Source: Chrysoperla carnea | Taxonomy: Eukaryota > Arthropoda > Insecta > Neuroptera > Chrysopidae | Length of the DNA: 64,000 bases | Direction of reading: 5' to 3' | Assembly (NCBI RefSeq): GCF_905475395.1 | Contig: NC_058339.1 | Span: 21,088,001-21,152,000 of the forward strand | In this document: positions 22,191-33,600 of the stretch, in pieces | Layout of the letters: each line of letters begins with the position of its first letter | Position numbering within the stretch: the first letter of the stretch is position 1 | Position numbers and translations under genes: made by a program | Notes under the pieces: generated by a model | Database searches by the model: none | Seen by the model: only the letters and a program-made list of their open reading frames with translations | Told to the model about the DNA's origin: nothing

Positions 22191-23871
22191 ATAAATTTGA
22201 CAAATATACGGAATAAAAAATATTTAAAAAGTGCAATTGTTTCCCTTAATTAATCGGCCATTGAAGAATTAGGTAGATTGAAAGCCATTTTTTCTTGTAA
22301 ATTTGAGACTTATATTTTCAGATATTTAATATATTTAAAACTTTCGTCAGGGTATTAACAATTTCAATTTAATCAATTTTTCTATTTTTCAAAAATTGAT
22401 TAAGTTTGAATAATATTTATTTAAATAACTGTATTATTTAATTTAAAAAGTATATACAATGTTAATATATAAAATTATGATCAGCAGGCTGATGTTTTTT
22501 TTTTTTTTTTCTGAAAAGAATGGTTTGGAAAATATCTTACCAAAATCTTCAATTTTTAAAGATAATTCTCAATATTTTTTCGTTGAATAATTTCCAGAAT
22601 AAAAATAATGCTTTGAATAGGAGCACAAAAAAATGTTAATGAAATATTATTATTTATTTTAATTGAACATTATTCATGAAACTATTCTAATTATTTATAT
22701 CTCGAAAATGAATTTTTATTAGTTAAGTAAGACAAAACGTTGTCAGGGAATTTTAATTTCAGTCCGTGGCAGGTAAAATTATGTTAGACAGTTTTCATAG
22801 ATTTTTCAACAAATTTATTGTAGTACAAAATCATGTTTTAAAAATTTACAAAATCATGTTTTGAAAATTAATATTAATTTTCTCGATTTTTTTAAAGGAT
22901 TATCAAGTATAATTGAATGAATTTGGCCACTGCTTTCTCGTCTACAATAATGTTTATCTAATTATTTTTCTTAAAAAATGACTTTATAGCAAAATACCGT
23001 TCAATATTTGAAAATTTCACAATTTTTTAACTTCTTATTTTTCAAAATCTCAATTAGTTATACCGTAAATAACATTGGAAAATTATTTATATTACAGTCG
23101 AAAATTGAAATTTATAGAATTTTCGAATATATATTTATATGGGTACTGTAAAAGTATCTTAGATTCTTATTAAATGGAAAAAATCGGAGATTTTTAACCG
23201 TAATCAAAGATTAGTGCAAAAATTTCAACACCATTTTGATTCCGACTGAACAATTATTTTGAATTTGAGCAAAATTTTATAGATTCTGCAAGAAAAACGG
23301 AAATAGAATACGACGAAATATTTATCAAAAAACAAAAAATTGTGATCATTTTGATTTTTATACTTAAATTCCTAACGAAATAAGAAAATTATTACTCGGC
23401 TATATTTGACAATGACAGTATTTTATTGGAAATTATTCTAAAAACAATCACAAAAATTTATTTTAAAAATATTAAGAATTATTTTTATTTTATTATTTCA
23501 AATGAAAGTGAATTCAATTGCAACAGGGTAGATTTTAATAACGTTTATTTGCATCTAAATCATAATGGTGCTAATATTAAGAAAAAAACTACACACAAGT
23601 AAATCATGAGGGCTTTTTTTGATTATTATTTTATTTGAACAAATGTTTTAATTAAACAGAAAATATTTTTCCAAATTTGTAAATTTTAATTGTAAAAATG
23701 CATACTTACTATTTATATTTATTGTACTGAATTATTATTTTTTGTATTAATTTATAAATACTTTTTGTTTTTGTGAATCCAGTAAATCGATTCCATTATT
23801 TTATATTTTGAAATTATCGTATTTTGGAAATTTTAATATATTACACACAAAATCATACACAAACACAATTT
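22191..23871. other. AT-rich intergenic stretch, nothing recognised
   Basis: No exon, RNA gene or copy of the families described here could be recognised in this very AT-rich segment, which is rich in A and T homopolymers. Confidence 0.4.
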
Positions 23872-24031
23872 ATACAGGGTGTAAAAAATGGTTGGTCACA
23901 TACATATTCGTATTTTGATTTAAGTTTTTTTATTTTTATCTTTTATTTTGAAGATAAAATGAACGAAATACATTTTTAAATCGTTCAAGAAATGGATCGG
24001 ATCGTTTACGTTTCAAAATCTACATATTTAA

Positions 24032-24230
24032 GGACGTTCATTCGCCAACCTGTTTTGATATGTGCGTTTATAGGAAAACAGTACGTAAATTTTAAAGAAT
24101 TTTAAAATAATAGATTATTGATAATTTTTTTGGAATTCTGTTAAAAGTTTAAATAATTATTTATTGGTTCAAGTTTCAAATGTAATATAGTTGTTTTACA
24201 ATTAGATATTATTTTTTGATAAATATAAAT
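24032..24230. mobile_element. Half copy of the TTAA-GGACGT element
   Basis: TTAA (24028-24031) is followed by GGACGTTCATTCGCCAAC and about 200 bases that match the right half of 13529-13842 in reverse orientation (CTGTTTTGATATGTGCG and TTAAAAGTTTAAATAATTAT). The match ends where the family B copy begins, so the rest was lost or displaced. Confidence 0.7.
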
Positions 24231-24231
24231 T

Positions 24232-24432
24232 TATAACACCCCTCTTTCTGCAACGGGGGTTGAACAGATTTTGATAAAACATTTAAAGAACCGTCGCTAA
24301 AAAACCTGCATTCAAATATTAAAAAAAATTCAAATCGGTTTACCCGTTTAAGAGCTACGGTGCCACAGACAGGCAGAGATATATAGCAGTCAAACTTATA
24401 ACACTCCTCTTTTGCGACGGAGGTTAAGAAAT
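24232..24432 (-). repeat. Dispersed repeat family B (copy 2)
   Basis: Contains AAATCGGTTTACCCGTTTAA, GAGCTACGGTGCCACAGAC and GTCAAACTTATAACACTCCT. The TAACACCCCTCTTT motif is present at both edges (24233 and 24402), meaning a duplicated end or a tandem arrangement. Confidence 0.65.
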
Positions 24433-24490
24433 AGGAAAATTAAGTAAGTATGATGATACGCTCTTGTTAAAATTTGTTGAGTTTTTTTAA

Positions 24491-25008
24491 CCCTTATGTG
24501 AGTGACGAGGCACCCGGGTACCTTTTGCATTTTCAATTAAAGGAAATAGTATATTTTACGCATTTTAAATAGTTGTGGTTTCCTAAGAACTTTTAACTTT
24601 TTATAAACCATATATTTTTTTAATGATTTGACCCCGTCAACAACTTCAAAATTTTTTGAAGAAGCTAAAACATTTTTTATCCCCAGAATAGAGTGGCAAG
24701 TTACTGGGTACCTTTTGCATTTTCAATTAAAGGAAATAGTATTTTTTACGCATTTTAAATAGCTGTGGTTTCCTGAGAGCTCTTTTTGTATATCATATTT
24801 TTATGGTTTGGTCCCGTCAATCCATTTACTATATTTTGAAGAAGCCAAAATATTTTCATTCCCGTAATAGCAAGGTAACCGGGTGCCTTCACTTTACTAC
24901 TTAACTATTAATAAACATAATTTGATTGTTTATATTATATCACCGATATGATGGTACCCAGGTGCCTCGTCACTCCGATGAATTTTTTTTTTGTCATTCA
25001 CATAAGGG
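24491..25008. mobile_element. piggyBac-like MITE with TTAA target duplication
   Basis: TTAA (24487-24490), then CCCTTATGTGAGTGACGAGG, and at the other end an inverted ATTCACATAAGGG followed by TTAA (25009-25012). This is the classical piggyBac layout: TTAA duplication and CCC-starting inverted repeats. A sub-terminal block, GTGACGAGGCACC, recurs inverted as GGTGCCTCGTCAC near 24970. Inside, a segment from GGGTACCTTTTGCATTTTCA to GTGGTTTCCT is repeated at 24516 and 24706 (spacing 190), with a third partial unit near 24875. At 518 bases it has no transposase and would depend on one in trans. Confidence 0.88.
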
Positions 25009-25184
25009 TTAACAATGTGATGAGTACACTAGAAATGTGACTTACTATTGCAAGTACCTTGCAATTAAGCATATTATAGATCTAATAAGAAAGTTTACTT
25101 TTTGATAAAATCAAACAAACTTTCAAGTTTTTGTCAAACGAATATGTATGTTTATTGACCAACTATTTTTTTAAAATCCTGTTT

Positions 25185-25942
25185 GTATATTTGTAATAGA
25201 TTATTTTTATATTGTATTATCAATAGGAAAATTCAGATATTAGACAAATTCCCAGATTGGTACGTATTTTATATGAGTAATAAGAAAAAGAGAGGGGTGG
25301 AGCTGTGAAAAATTTTGTGTGTGTGTGTGACCGAGACGATTTAAATTATCGTTTACGTAATGTTATTTAATAAAGAAGTTACTCGTGGGTTATTTTTTAG
25401 TATACTCAGTTAATTTTACGTACCTATGAACGTTAAGGTAATTTTTCCCTTATGTGTATAAATACCGTGAAGCGAAAACAAAAATTTGTTCCTTCAGTAA
25501 AAACTTATTTATATATTTTTATTTATTTATTCTTGATTTGCCTCAATATATGTAAAATTTGATCGCTTTTTTCTCCAAAACCAAAAGAAATATATTATTT
25601 TTAAATACCAAAAAAGTGTCTCACCCACTAGAGTGGCAACTTCATTCGTTCCTTTTCGTTCTCGTGTACATTTAACAACATTGCATTCTCTGTACAATAT
25701 ACTATTATGAATACTATTTAATTTATTCTTGTTTGTTTTCGCTTCACGCTAATATAGTTACATCCATTTAAAAGTGGAGCGGTCTAATAAAAATATTGTA
25801 TTTCTATTTGAAATTAAGTTTATGTTGATTGCTACTATAATGTCTGACTCGATTTTGTTATTGTTTAAAGAACGCATCTGATATTTTAAGACTAATTAGA
25901 CAAAACCTGTTCAACATACGACAATTTATATGGAGTTTTTTC
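25185..25942. other. Intergenic with a short GT microsatellite
   Basis: A short (GT)n run lies at about 25316-25330. A TTTTCGCTTCACG motif near 25737 is matched in inverse by CGTGAAGCGAAAAC at about 25468, giving a short inverted pair some 270 bases apart. Nothing else was recognised. Confidence 0.35.
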
Positions 25943-25945
25943 GTA

Positions 25946-26290
25946 TTGGTCTAAGAGCCAATGGCCGGTAAACTTACGATATTTTAATAATATCTATATT
26001 TTCGTCAGTTACTTTCGTACAATTGCCGTTCATAAAATGGTAACTCATTTTTCGAATCGGTGATACCTGTTGAGAAAAACACATTAGAATGGCGTAAAAC
26101 TCCGACTGATATCAATGTTGTAGTAACAAATCTACCAATTGGATATTTTATGATATTCTATTATGGTTAGTGAAAAGAATAGTGGCATATCACTAGTTAG
26201 ACAAATGGGTCCCCATTTCATGTACGGCAAGTATAAGGTTTGATAAAATATCGTAAGTCTGCCGACCACTGACTCTTAGACCATATTGAT
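25946..26290. mobile_element. Element with about 45-bp inverted arms
   Basis: The left arm reads TTGGTCTAAGAGCCAATGGC, then CGGTAAACTTACGATATTTT. The right arm, reverse complemented, reads ATGGTCTAAGAGTCAGTGGT, then CGGCAGACTTACGATATTTT. The arms enclose about 260 bases without an open frame of note. The mariner remnant follows directly, so the arms may belong to a rearranged copy of that element instead of an independent MITE. Confidence 0.6.
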
Positions 26291-26349
26291 TGCTTACTAA
26301 TGATTATTTTCGAGAAAAATGGGAGAGTTATAGTACAGAGTGTAGTCTC

Positions 26350-26500
26350 CATGGGTGCATAATTCTGAGTGGTTCGTGTAAACCACCGTACTCGTTTAAC
26401 GACATCTGTATTTGAGGTCACTGTAAGCTATCCAGCTCATGCACCCAACTTATACTCGTCAGATATTTTTCACGTTCCACAATCGCTATACAATCTAATA
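26350..26500 (+). pseudogene. Mariner-type transposase remnant
   Basis: One plus-strand frame around 26400-26487 reads TSVFEVTVSYPAHAPNLYSS, then DIFHVPQSLYN. This matches the mariner block that surrounds the second catalytic aspartate and usually reads WEVLPHPxYSPDLAPSDxHLF. The aspartate after SS is retained. The frame is broken upstream and downstream, so the gene is dead. The identification rests on this one block. Confidence 0.5.
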
Positions 26501-29034
26501 TTTCTGTGACTTCTTAAAAAGAAAGCAATTTGTAAAAGCAATATAAATGTATGTTGACTCTATTGAAGTTGAATAAAAAAAACACTGAACTACTCTTTGT
26601 ATTATCTCAATTCCGATAAATAGGAAAATCAGTTTTCTATCGAATAGAATAAAATTCTCAAGATTAGCAATCAAAGTTCACTAATAAAATTCTAACAATT
26701 TAATTTATGTGTAAATGTTAACGTTGCGATTTGGTTTAATATTGCCCCTATGTATTTTTTAAATACAAATCACGAAAAACTTCAAATTTTCCCTCACACT
26801 GTATTCTGCATAATCGATTGAATTTTTAAAGATCCCATTTTTAAGTAAGTGATGTTTAAATGTGTACATATGTAATATAAATTTTTTGTAAAATAAAAAT
26901 TATAAATAGTATGTAGAATTTGGAATGTTTTTATTTTTATAAATAAACCTGAACTACAAATTTAGAATTAGATATTTTTCTTAAAATTTTAAGGATTTTC
27001 CATTTAAAATGATTCAACTGAAAAAATTTGTGTAGATATGCAATTTTTTTTTATTAATTGATTTTATGACGTTTGTGTGATATAATATGAAAGACGTGCG
27101 GAAATTACATTTTTTTTTATTATTCGACTACGAATAGATTGGATTCAATAAAATCGATAGTAATAATTGGGCATTAAGCAACACTGCAAATACAATTTCG
27201 CATTCGCATCATACATATTACACAAGTTGCCATAAAATACACTTTGAAATAAAATTTTTATGACATCTCTTACACAATTTCAGTTCTATCATTTTAAATG
27301 GAAAATTCTTTATTTTGATAAGCGCCTTGTCTACATTTAATACAGACGCTACAGTCACAAATCTGTGGCACAGAGGTCAACCGCCTTATGAAAACCTTGG
27401 ATGAGATTTGCTACTTTTGAAGATCAGTATTGATTTTCATTTTCTCATTTACGTGTAATTACACAAAACTAATCTTAAAATATAAAAGAGTTTAAGACAA
27501 CACCAAGTTATGGCTCCTTCAATTCAGCACGTGTTCAATGAAAACGGAAGCCGTAGTACTCAACCACTTTAGAAACACTGTGCGAAGTATACTAAACACA
27601 CAAGTAAGAATCCTGAGCCTTGAATGAAAAAAAAAAAAAAAAAAACATAACTAAACATTCCAGATTTTGAAATTCGTTTTTTCTGTATTTGTAGCTCTAG
27701 TTTCCGTACAAAACGGCTTTGTAGCGATTGTCGAAATGTCATTTTGAAGCCCTTTTTACGGTCTCATATCATATACTTTCTGGAACTAAAGTCAATTTGG
27801 GGTCTGTAAGTAACAGAGCCAATTAAACTAAAATTCGAAGGCAAGTAAGTCAAAACAACGTTATTAAAATGTCCGTGGTCAAAAGCTACGCTCTAATTGC
27901 TCTTTCTTATACCTTTAGTACTCCATCCATATATCGATTATAATATATTATTTTACATAAAAAGTAAATTAAGCGATAAAACAGTAAGAATAAATATAAA
28001 AGGTATGCTTAGATCATATATGGGGAGAGCGCTGAAGGTGTCGTCGCCATTTGTACCTTTTAAATACGACCATTAAATATGCTAATAGAAAAACAATTTG
28101 CATATATAGTATCTCCTCAAAATTTAACCAAATCTCACATACAACACCTTTTATTCACGTTAAAAAAAATTACACATCATGTTCTTGATTTTTATAGTTT
28201 TTTATTTTAAAAATACTAATTTAATAAAAAGCTATTAAAAAATATTGAAATACAACTATTAAAAAGCTAATTAATTATTACAATAGTTCTGTACAAATGC
28301 CACACAAAATAAACAACTTTAACAATTTTTCTTGGAACAATTGAGTTCTTCGTAATTAAAAATATTGCACACATTTTTTTTTATATGAACAAGGAATTAT
28401 ATTATTAATTCAAATACATGAATTTTTTTATATTTACAATAAACGAAAATAGTTTTAAAATTGGGTACATTTTTCTAATTAAAAATATTTATTTTTCTTA
28501 TTTATAATATTTGTTTTACTCCGGCATCTGATTCTGAATATCATCAGACATAGAAAGTGGGATAAATTAAAAACTGTTTGACCTCTCATAACCCGGTTGA
28601 ATTTACTAAAAAAAATCGTATTCCGCTACATTGTATCGATTTTTAACGTATTGTCCGATCAAATACAAATTGGTAGTATTCACACGAAATTATTATCTTT
28701 TTATTTCGATTTTTATATTTGATTTATTTTGTTTAGGTAAAACTTTAGGAAAGAATTATCTAAAATCTAAAAAAACGTAAACAAACAAATATTAGGTCCC
28801 ACTAACTGTTCTCCTCTTTTTGAAGATTTAATAATAATTCTAATGGATAATATGTAGAAATATTTTATAAATTTATATATCCAAAAGTATATTTAAAAGA
28901 TAAGTTTAATTTTTTGTTATATTCCTAAAAATTTAAGTAATTTAGAGCATCTAAGGTAAATTTTATGCGCATTACATTGTACAGTAAAGTCTTCAAATAA
29001 AGGAAAAATTTTTCAATGCCAGAATTAATAGTAC
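26501..29034. other. Long AT-rich intergenic stretch
   Basis: No gene or family copy was recognised. The segment at 27300-28060 is less AT-rich (for example CACAGAGGTCAACCGCC and GAGAGCGCTGAAGGTGTCG) but no exon could be supported. Confidence 0.35.
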
Positions 29035-29196
29035 AGGAGACAGTATAAGATCGACCTTCACCCATCTGATAACCAGGTGAGACATATTTTGTTTGAAAAA
29101 GGTATCATAGGCGTGTTTATCAATCAATAAAATTTCATAGAAAATATATCTCATCTGGTTATCAGATGGGTGAAGTTCGATCTTATTCCGTCTCTT
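29035..29196. mobile_element. Small hairpin MITE, about 55-bp arms
   Basis: The left arm reads AGGAGACAGTATAAGATCGA, followed by CCTTCACCCATCTGATAACC. The right arm, reverse complemented, reads AAGAGACGGAATAAGATCGA, followed by ACTTCACCCATCTGATAACC. The arms differ at a handful of bases and enclose about 50 bases. The target duplication is ambiguous. Confidence 0.8.
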
Positions 29197-30237
29197 AGAC
29201 TATAAAATAAAATTAATAGAAGTTTATTTATAATTATTTTTGTAGATTATTATATAAGATTTTTCATCAGTTGGGAAAGTTTTATTGTATTTAAAATAAA
29301 AATGGAAGTAAGGTAACATTTATTTTTTTAGAAAAAAAAAATATATTGCAAATTTTTAGTATACATAACAGTTATATTATATTTGTATTCCGAGAGTCAG
29401 GCGTATACATATTTTTTGAAAAAATTCCATTCCTTAAAATGGGCTATTTTTGAAATAAGCAAAAATTACTCCCATTATCCACTAATTATTGCACAACTAT
29501 TGGATTTATAGATTATTTTAAAAACATTTACCTCTATTATTACTTTAAAAAACGCTCCGTATGTCCCGTTCTTAGTTTTAATTAATTTTTCATGTTGCGG
29601 GAAAATCAACTTTTGTTCCCAAGAAGGCTGCTTTTAAGGTCAAAAATAGTATTACTATCAAACGCATGATTATCTATATATCCCATGCATGAATATTTAT
29701 ACGTCTGGCTCTGATATTATTACTATTCAAGAGTAAATGTTACTTTTTAAAGACGTTCAAGAAAACAGAAAATTATGAAATATTATTTATTAATAGAAAA
29801 TGATAAAATAAAAATTATTTAGACGATAAAAGTAACTAAAGAAAAGTACACAGTTTATTTGTCACAGTTTTTCATCAAATGAGGACAATTGTACATAGAA
29901 AATTATGTTGAAATTCGTACATATCTCCCGTTCAAAAAAACGCACCACACTACAAGAAACTTATGTAAAAATCGATTTTGATAAGGGGTGTTCAGTAAAA
30001 TGTTTCTAATAATATCCATTTTACTATCTACGTTAACACCGATTTTTTATAAAGATTAGCTAACAACATATATTAAAATTTCTACATACTCTATTCGAAA
30101 TTGAGTTTCTTGTAGGTTGGTGCGATTTTTTGAATGGCCCGTACATAACTCTAAAAATACTGAGACTTTATAAAATAATAATAAAATGTTTATATTTTTA
30201 TTCTTTATCTAAGATTCTAGTTTTAAAAATTCAGTTT
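29197..30237. other. Intergenic, nothing recognised
   Basis: AT-rich spacer downstream of the TBC1D9 stop codon in its sense direction. In the sense of that gene an AATAAA lies at about 30202-30197 and could be its polyadenylation signal, some 400 bases after the stop. Confidence 0.35.
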
Positions 30238-30475
30238 TTAACCTCCGACGCAAAAAGAGGGGTGTTATAAGTTTGGTCGGTATGTGTGTGTGTCTGTTTG
30301 TGGCATCGTAGCTCCTAAACAGGTGAACCAATTTTGATTTTTTGTTTGTTTAAAAGATAATTTAATCGAGTGTTCTTATCTATGTTTCGAGAAAATCGGC
30401 TCACTTTGGAGAGAGCTACGAGGAAGAGGCCGCATTAGTCAGGGAGTTTCTTAAATTTTGTAAATTTCATTTGTG
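30238..30475 (+). repeat. Dispersed repeat family B (copy 3)
   Basis: Starts TTAACCTCCGACGCAAAAAG, then GGGGTGTTATAAGTTTG, a GTGTGTGTGTCTGT run and GGCATCGTAGCTCCTAAAC. It lies 130 bases beyond the TBC1D9 stop codon and may be part of its 3' untranslated region. Confidence 0.7.
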
Positions 30476-30604
30476 AATGACTAACAACTAAGCAATATTG
30501 AAATTGTTTAGGTACTATAAATTGAAAAAAAAACTTAAAAGGTATAAAGTACAATTTAAAAAATGATAATATTTACTGTAGAATACATAATCAAGAAAGA
30601 ATGA

Positions 30605-33600
30605 TTAAACAACCAAAACAGGTGTTTCTGATATACTACTTAATCGATTAAAACGATGACTTCGAAAATGTTGAATACTTTCCGATAAATTGATCCGCTT
30701 TGAGAAAAATTCTGATATTGGACCAGATGTTAAAGCTGTAGCTAAAAATTGTTCAACTGAGATATTCCATTGAGGTTCGACTTTTGAATTTGGATTTCCA
30801 TTTTTATCGGGAATCTGAAATACCATTAGATTTAAAATGTATTCAAATATTTTACTTTTGTTGTTAATAACTTACATCCTCTGGTGATATTGCGATACAG
30901 CTGTTTGCTGCAGTAGCCACTGCGAATAAACTATCAGTGGATTCATCGCGTTCTGAAGAAAATTTTTTACCTACGTCTCCCAATTGTAGCAATAAAGTTC
31001 CTACAAAAAATTTTGAATAAATAAATAAACAAAATTTTTATATTGTTCTCAAAATGATATTTTTGACAACGGTAATGTTATCCTGATTATTTATGAAACG
31101 ATTGAATCATTATTTCTATTAATCGTTAAACATTAAGCCTGTTCGACAATGAAATTCGTATGTTGTTTGTCGGACGCATAGAAAACTTTCAAATTTCCCA
31201 CCCAAGGTTAGGTTAGACCACTACTCCATGAATCATTTGGAGCAGTTTTAGAACAGAAGGTCTTGTAGCACCACAAGTGTGTTCCTATCTCCCTCTAAGA
31301 TTGGCTTTTTTATCGACTCCACGATCCCCTGAAATGTCTCTGTGCCCTGGTACCCATATATATGAGAGTGTTGAGTCTTATGCGCTATTCGATAAATCTG
31401 TTAATAACCGTTACTTACGCTTTGATACAAGCTACAGTAATTCGGCAAATCGGAATAATATCCGTAAATCTAGATTTTCAGGGAAAACCCAAAATCTACC
31501 TTCCTCTGTAACTTAGATCCGTCGGTATAAAATAGCTCTTTGCCCTTTGCCCAGGCCCTTTGCCTTAACCAAATTTTCACCCTATTCCTCTTCCCACCCA
31601 ATAAACAATTTCAATTGTATACTAGGCTTTAAAGATCAAAAATATAATGGTCTTAATATTATGATATATAAATAAAAAACAAAACCAATATCATACCGAC
31701 AGTGGCAATGCTATCCTGTTCTTCGCTTTGATCGTGGAACATGTCATACAATGTCATCCATAAAATGTTAAAATGTACTTGTGACATTTTTGGTACTGTT
31801 TTCAGATCAATCTTACTTTCTCGAGATTCAGCTATGGCTCTTAAGCCACAAATACTTTTCATATTCCAACATTCACCAGATCCTGCTTGACAAGGTGTGG
31901 TACAAGAAGATTGTGGTAACGAAGGTATTAATGGTGTACTTGGTGTAAGCATATCACCTGCACTTATTGCATTTTCTGGAGACTCTTGTAATGGCACTGT
32001 AGTTGAAATATTGAAAAAATCTGTAGCCTCAGCAGCTACTTCAGCTTCACTTGGTGACTTTGTGGGCGAATCGAAATCTGATGCCGAAAGTAATGGAGGT
32101 AAATGAATAATAAATAGTAGTTTTAATCTTTGAGTCATATCTGCTGCACAAATTATTCCGAAAATTGTACCCACTTCTCTGAAGTTTAAAAATCCATCGT
32201 TATCACTATCCATTAACTAAAAAAGATCAATAAATATCAGATAAGGCTAAACAAATAAAATTTGAAAGTTTGATTCTTTTAGAAAAGTAAAAAAAAAAAA
32301 AAAAACACTTACTCGGAATAAACGAGTAGCAATTGTTTCAGAGTGTATTCCTTTGCCCCACGGTGAAATTCCCAAAAATAATAAACGGAAAAATTCAAAA
32401 TCAACTTTATACGCTTCATATGGATACAGTGGATCATGTTTATCTGTATTATGTCGTCTTTGTGCTAATAATTCTTCACGTATAAGACCTAGTAAATCTT
32501 TTAGTTCATCTTGTGTAAAGTATCCATCATTAGCAACAATTCGAATTGCATTTTTTTCAATGCCTTCCTCCAAATTTTGTACTACCAATAGTTTATGTTT
32601 GAGTCTTTGTCGTTCAATCGTGCTTGTTGCAAGAAATCCAAATCGACTGTACGCTTCATATATTAAAGTATGAATTGAAATACTCTGTAACCAAAAAAGG
32701 AAACATTACTTAGAATGCCAAAGTAAAGATATTCTAACAAACATAGAAATTGCTTAAAATTTTTATTATTTTATAGTTAAGAAGTACAGGTTTTCAAGCG
32801 TATTAAAATATCTAATCATATCTATCTGCATCTAATCATCTAATTTCAAAGCTTAAGTATAACCAAAATTAAAAAAAAATACATTATAATAAAATTTTAT
32901 CGCAATCGTGTTAGAGATATTAAAATGTTTCTCTCAATGTACTCCTCCACCCCCTTGATTATTGATTATTTGTTGAGATATATCCTGTAAACGGTGTTCC
33001 GACTTGTTTTTTAAGCTTAAATAATACTCTTATACTTTTTAAAAATTCATAACGAAAGGAGGTGCTATACCATTTATGCATACAAATGAAATTTAAAAGC
33101 TCTCACCAAACTGAACCAATTTTCTTAAAACTTAGTTAAGAACTAAATGATACCCTGCCTCTTCCTCCTAAGTGAGACTCATCCCACTCTGTTATACTCC
33201 ACCCCTTTTAAAATATTCCTATATCCATGAGACAGACACACACACGCACATAGCGGTCAAACTTATAAAAAAGTATTGTTTAAAATAAACGGCTAAAATA
33301 AGAACTAATATCAGTAGTATTTAACATTTTCTTTATAAGACACACACACACCCATATGACATGAGAATAATATGAAAACAAAATGACAATTTCTTGACAT
33401 GAAGCACACTCTAAAAGAATTATAATTTCATACTATAATTTTTCCAATTTGTTTTTTATTAAACTAATGAAAATATTATTAAAATTATTGACTTACTTTA
33501 ACAAATTTTTGGGTAACATAACAACTTCGTAATGCACCACCACCTTCTTCATTGTAAACACCACTTAAGAAATTAGCTAATAATTGCATAGCCTCACCAT

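Larger units (their letters stand above)
23872..25184. mobile_element. Older transposon shell interrupted by nested insertions
   Basis: The left end has ACAGGGTGT followed by ATGGTTGGTCACATACATAT. The right end, reverse complemented, has AACAGGATTTT followed by ATAGTTGGTCAATAAACATA and then CATATTCGTTTG. The arms align with gaps over about 60-80 bases. Inside lie a half TTAA element (24032-24230), a family B copy (24232-24432) and an intact piggyBac-like MITE (24491-25008), so this is the oldest layer of a nest. The superfamily is undetermined. Confidence 0.5.

Noticed and set aside
26218-26421. 67-codon minus-strand open frame
   Set aside because: It overlaps the inverted arm and the mariner remnant, which is readable on the other strand.
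31277-31516. Plus-strand 79-codon open frame
   Set aside because: The opposite strand encodes a LINE RNase H domain with FYTDGSK and WVPGH motifs.
31897-32673. Plus-strand open frames over TBC1D9 exons 10 and 11
   Set aside because: They are antisense shadows of well supported coding exons.
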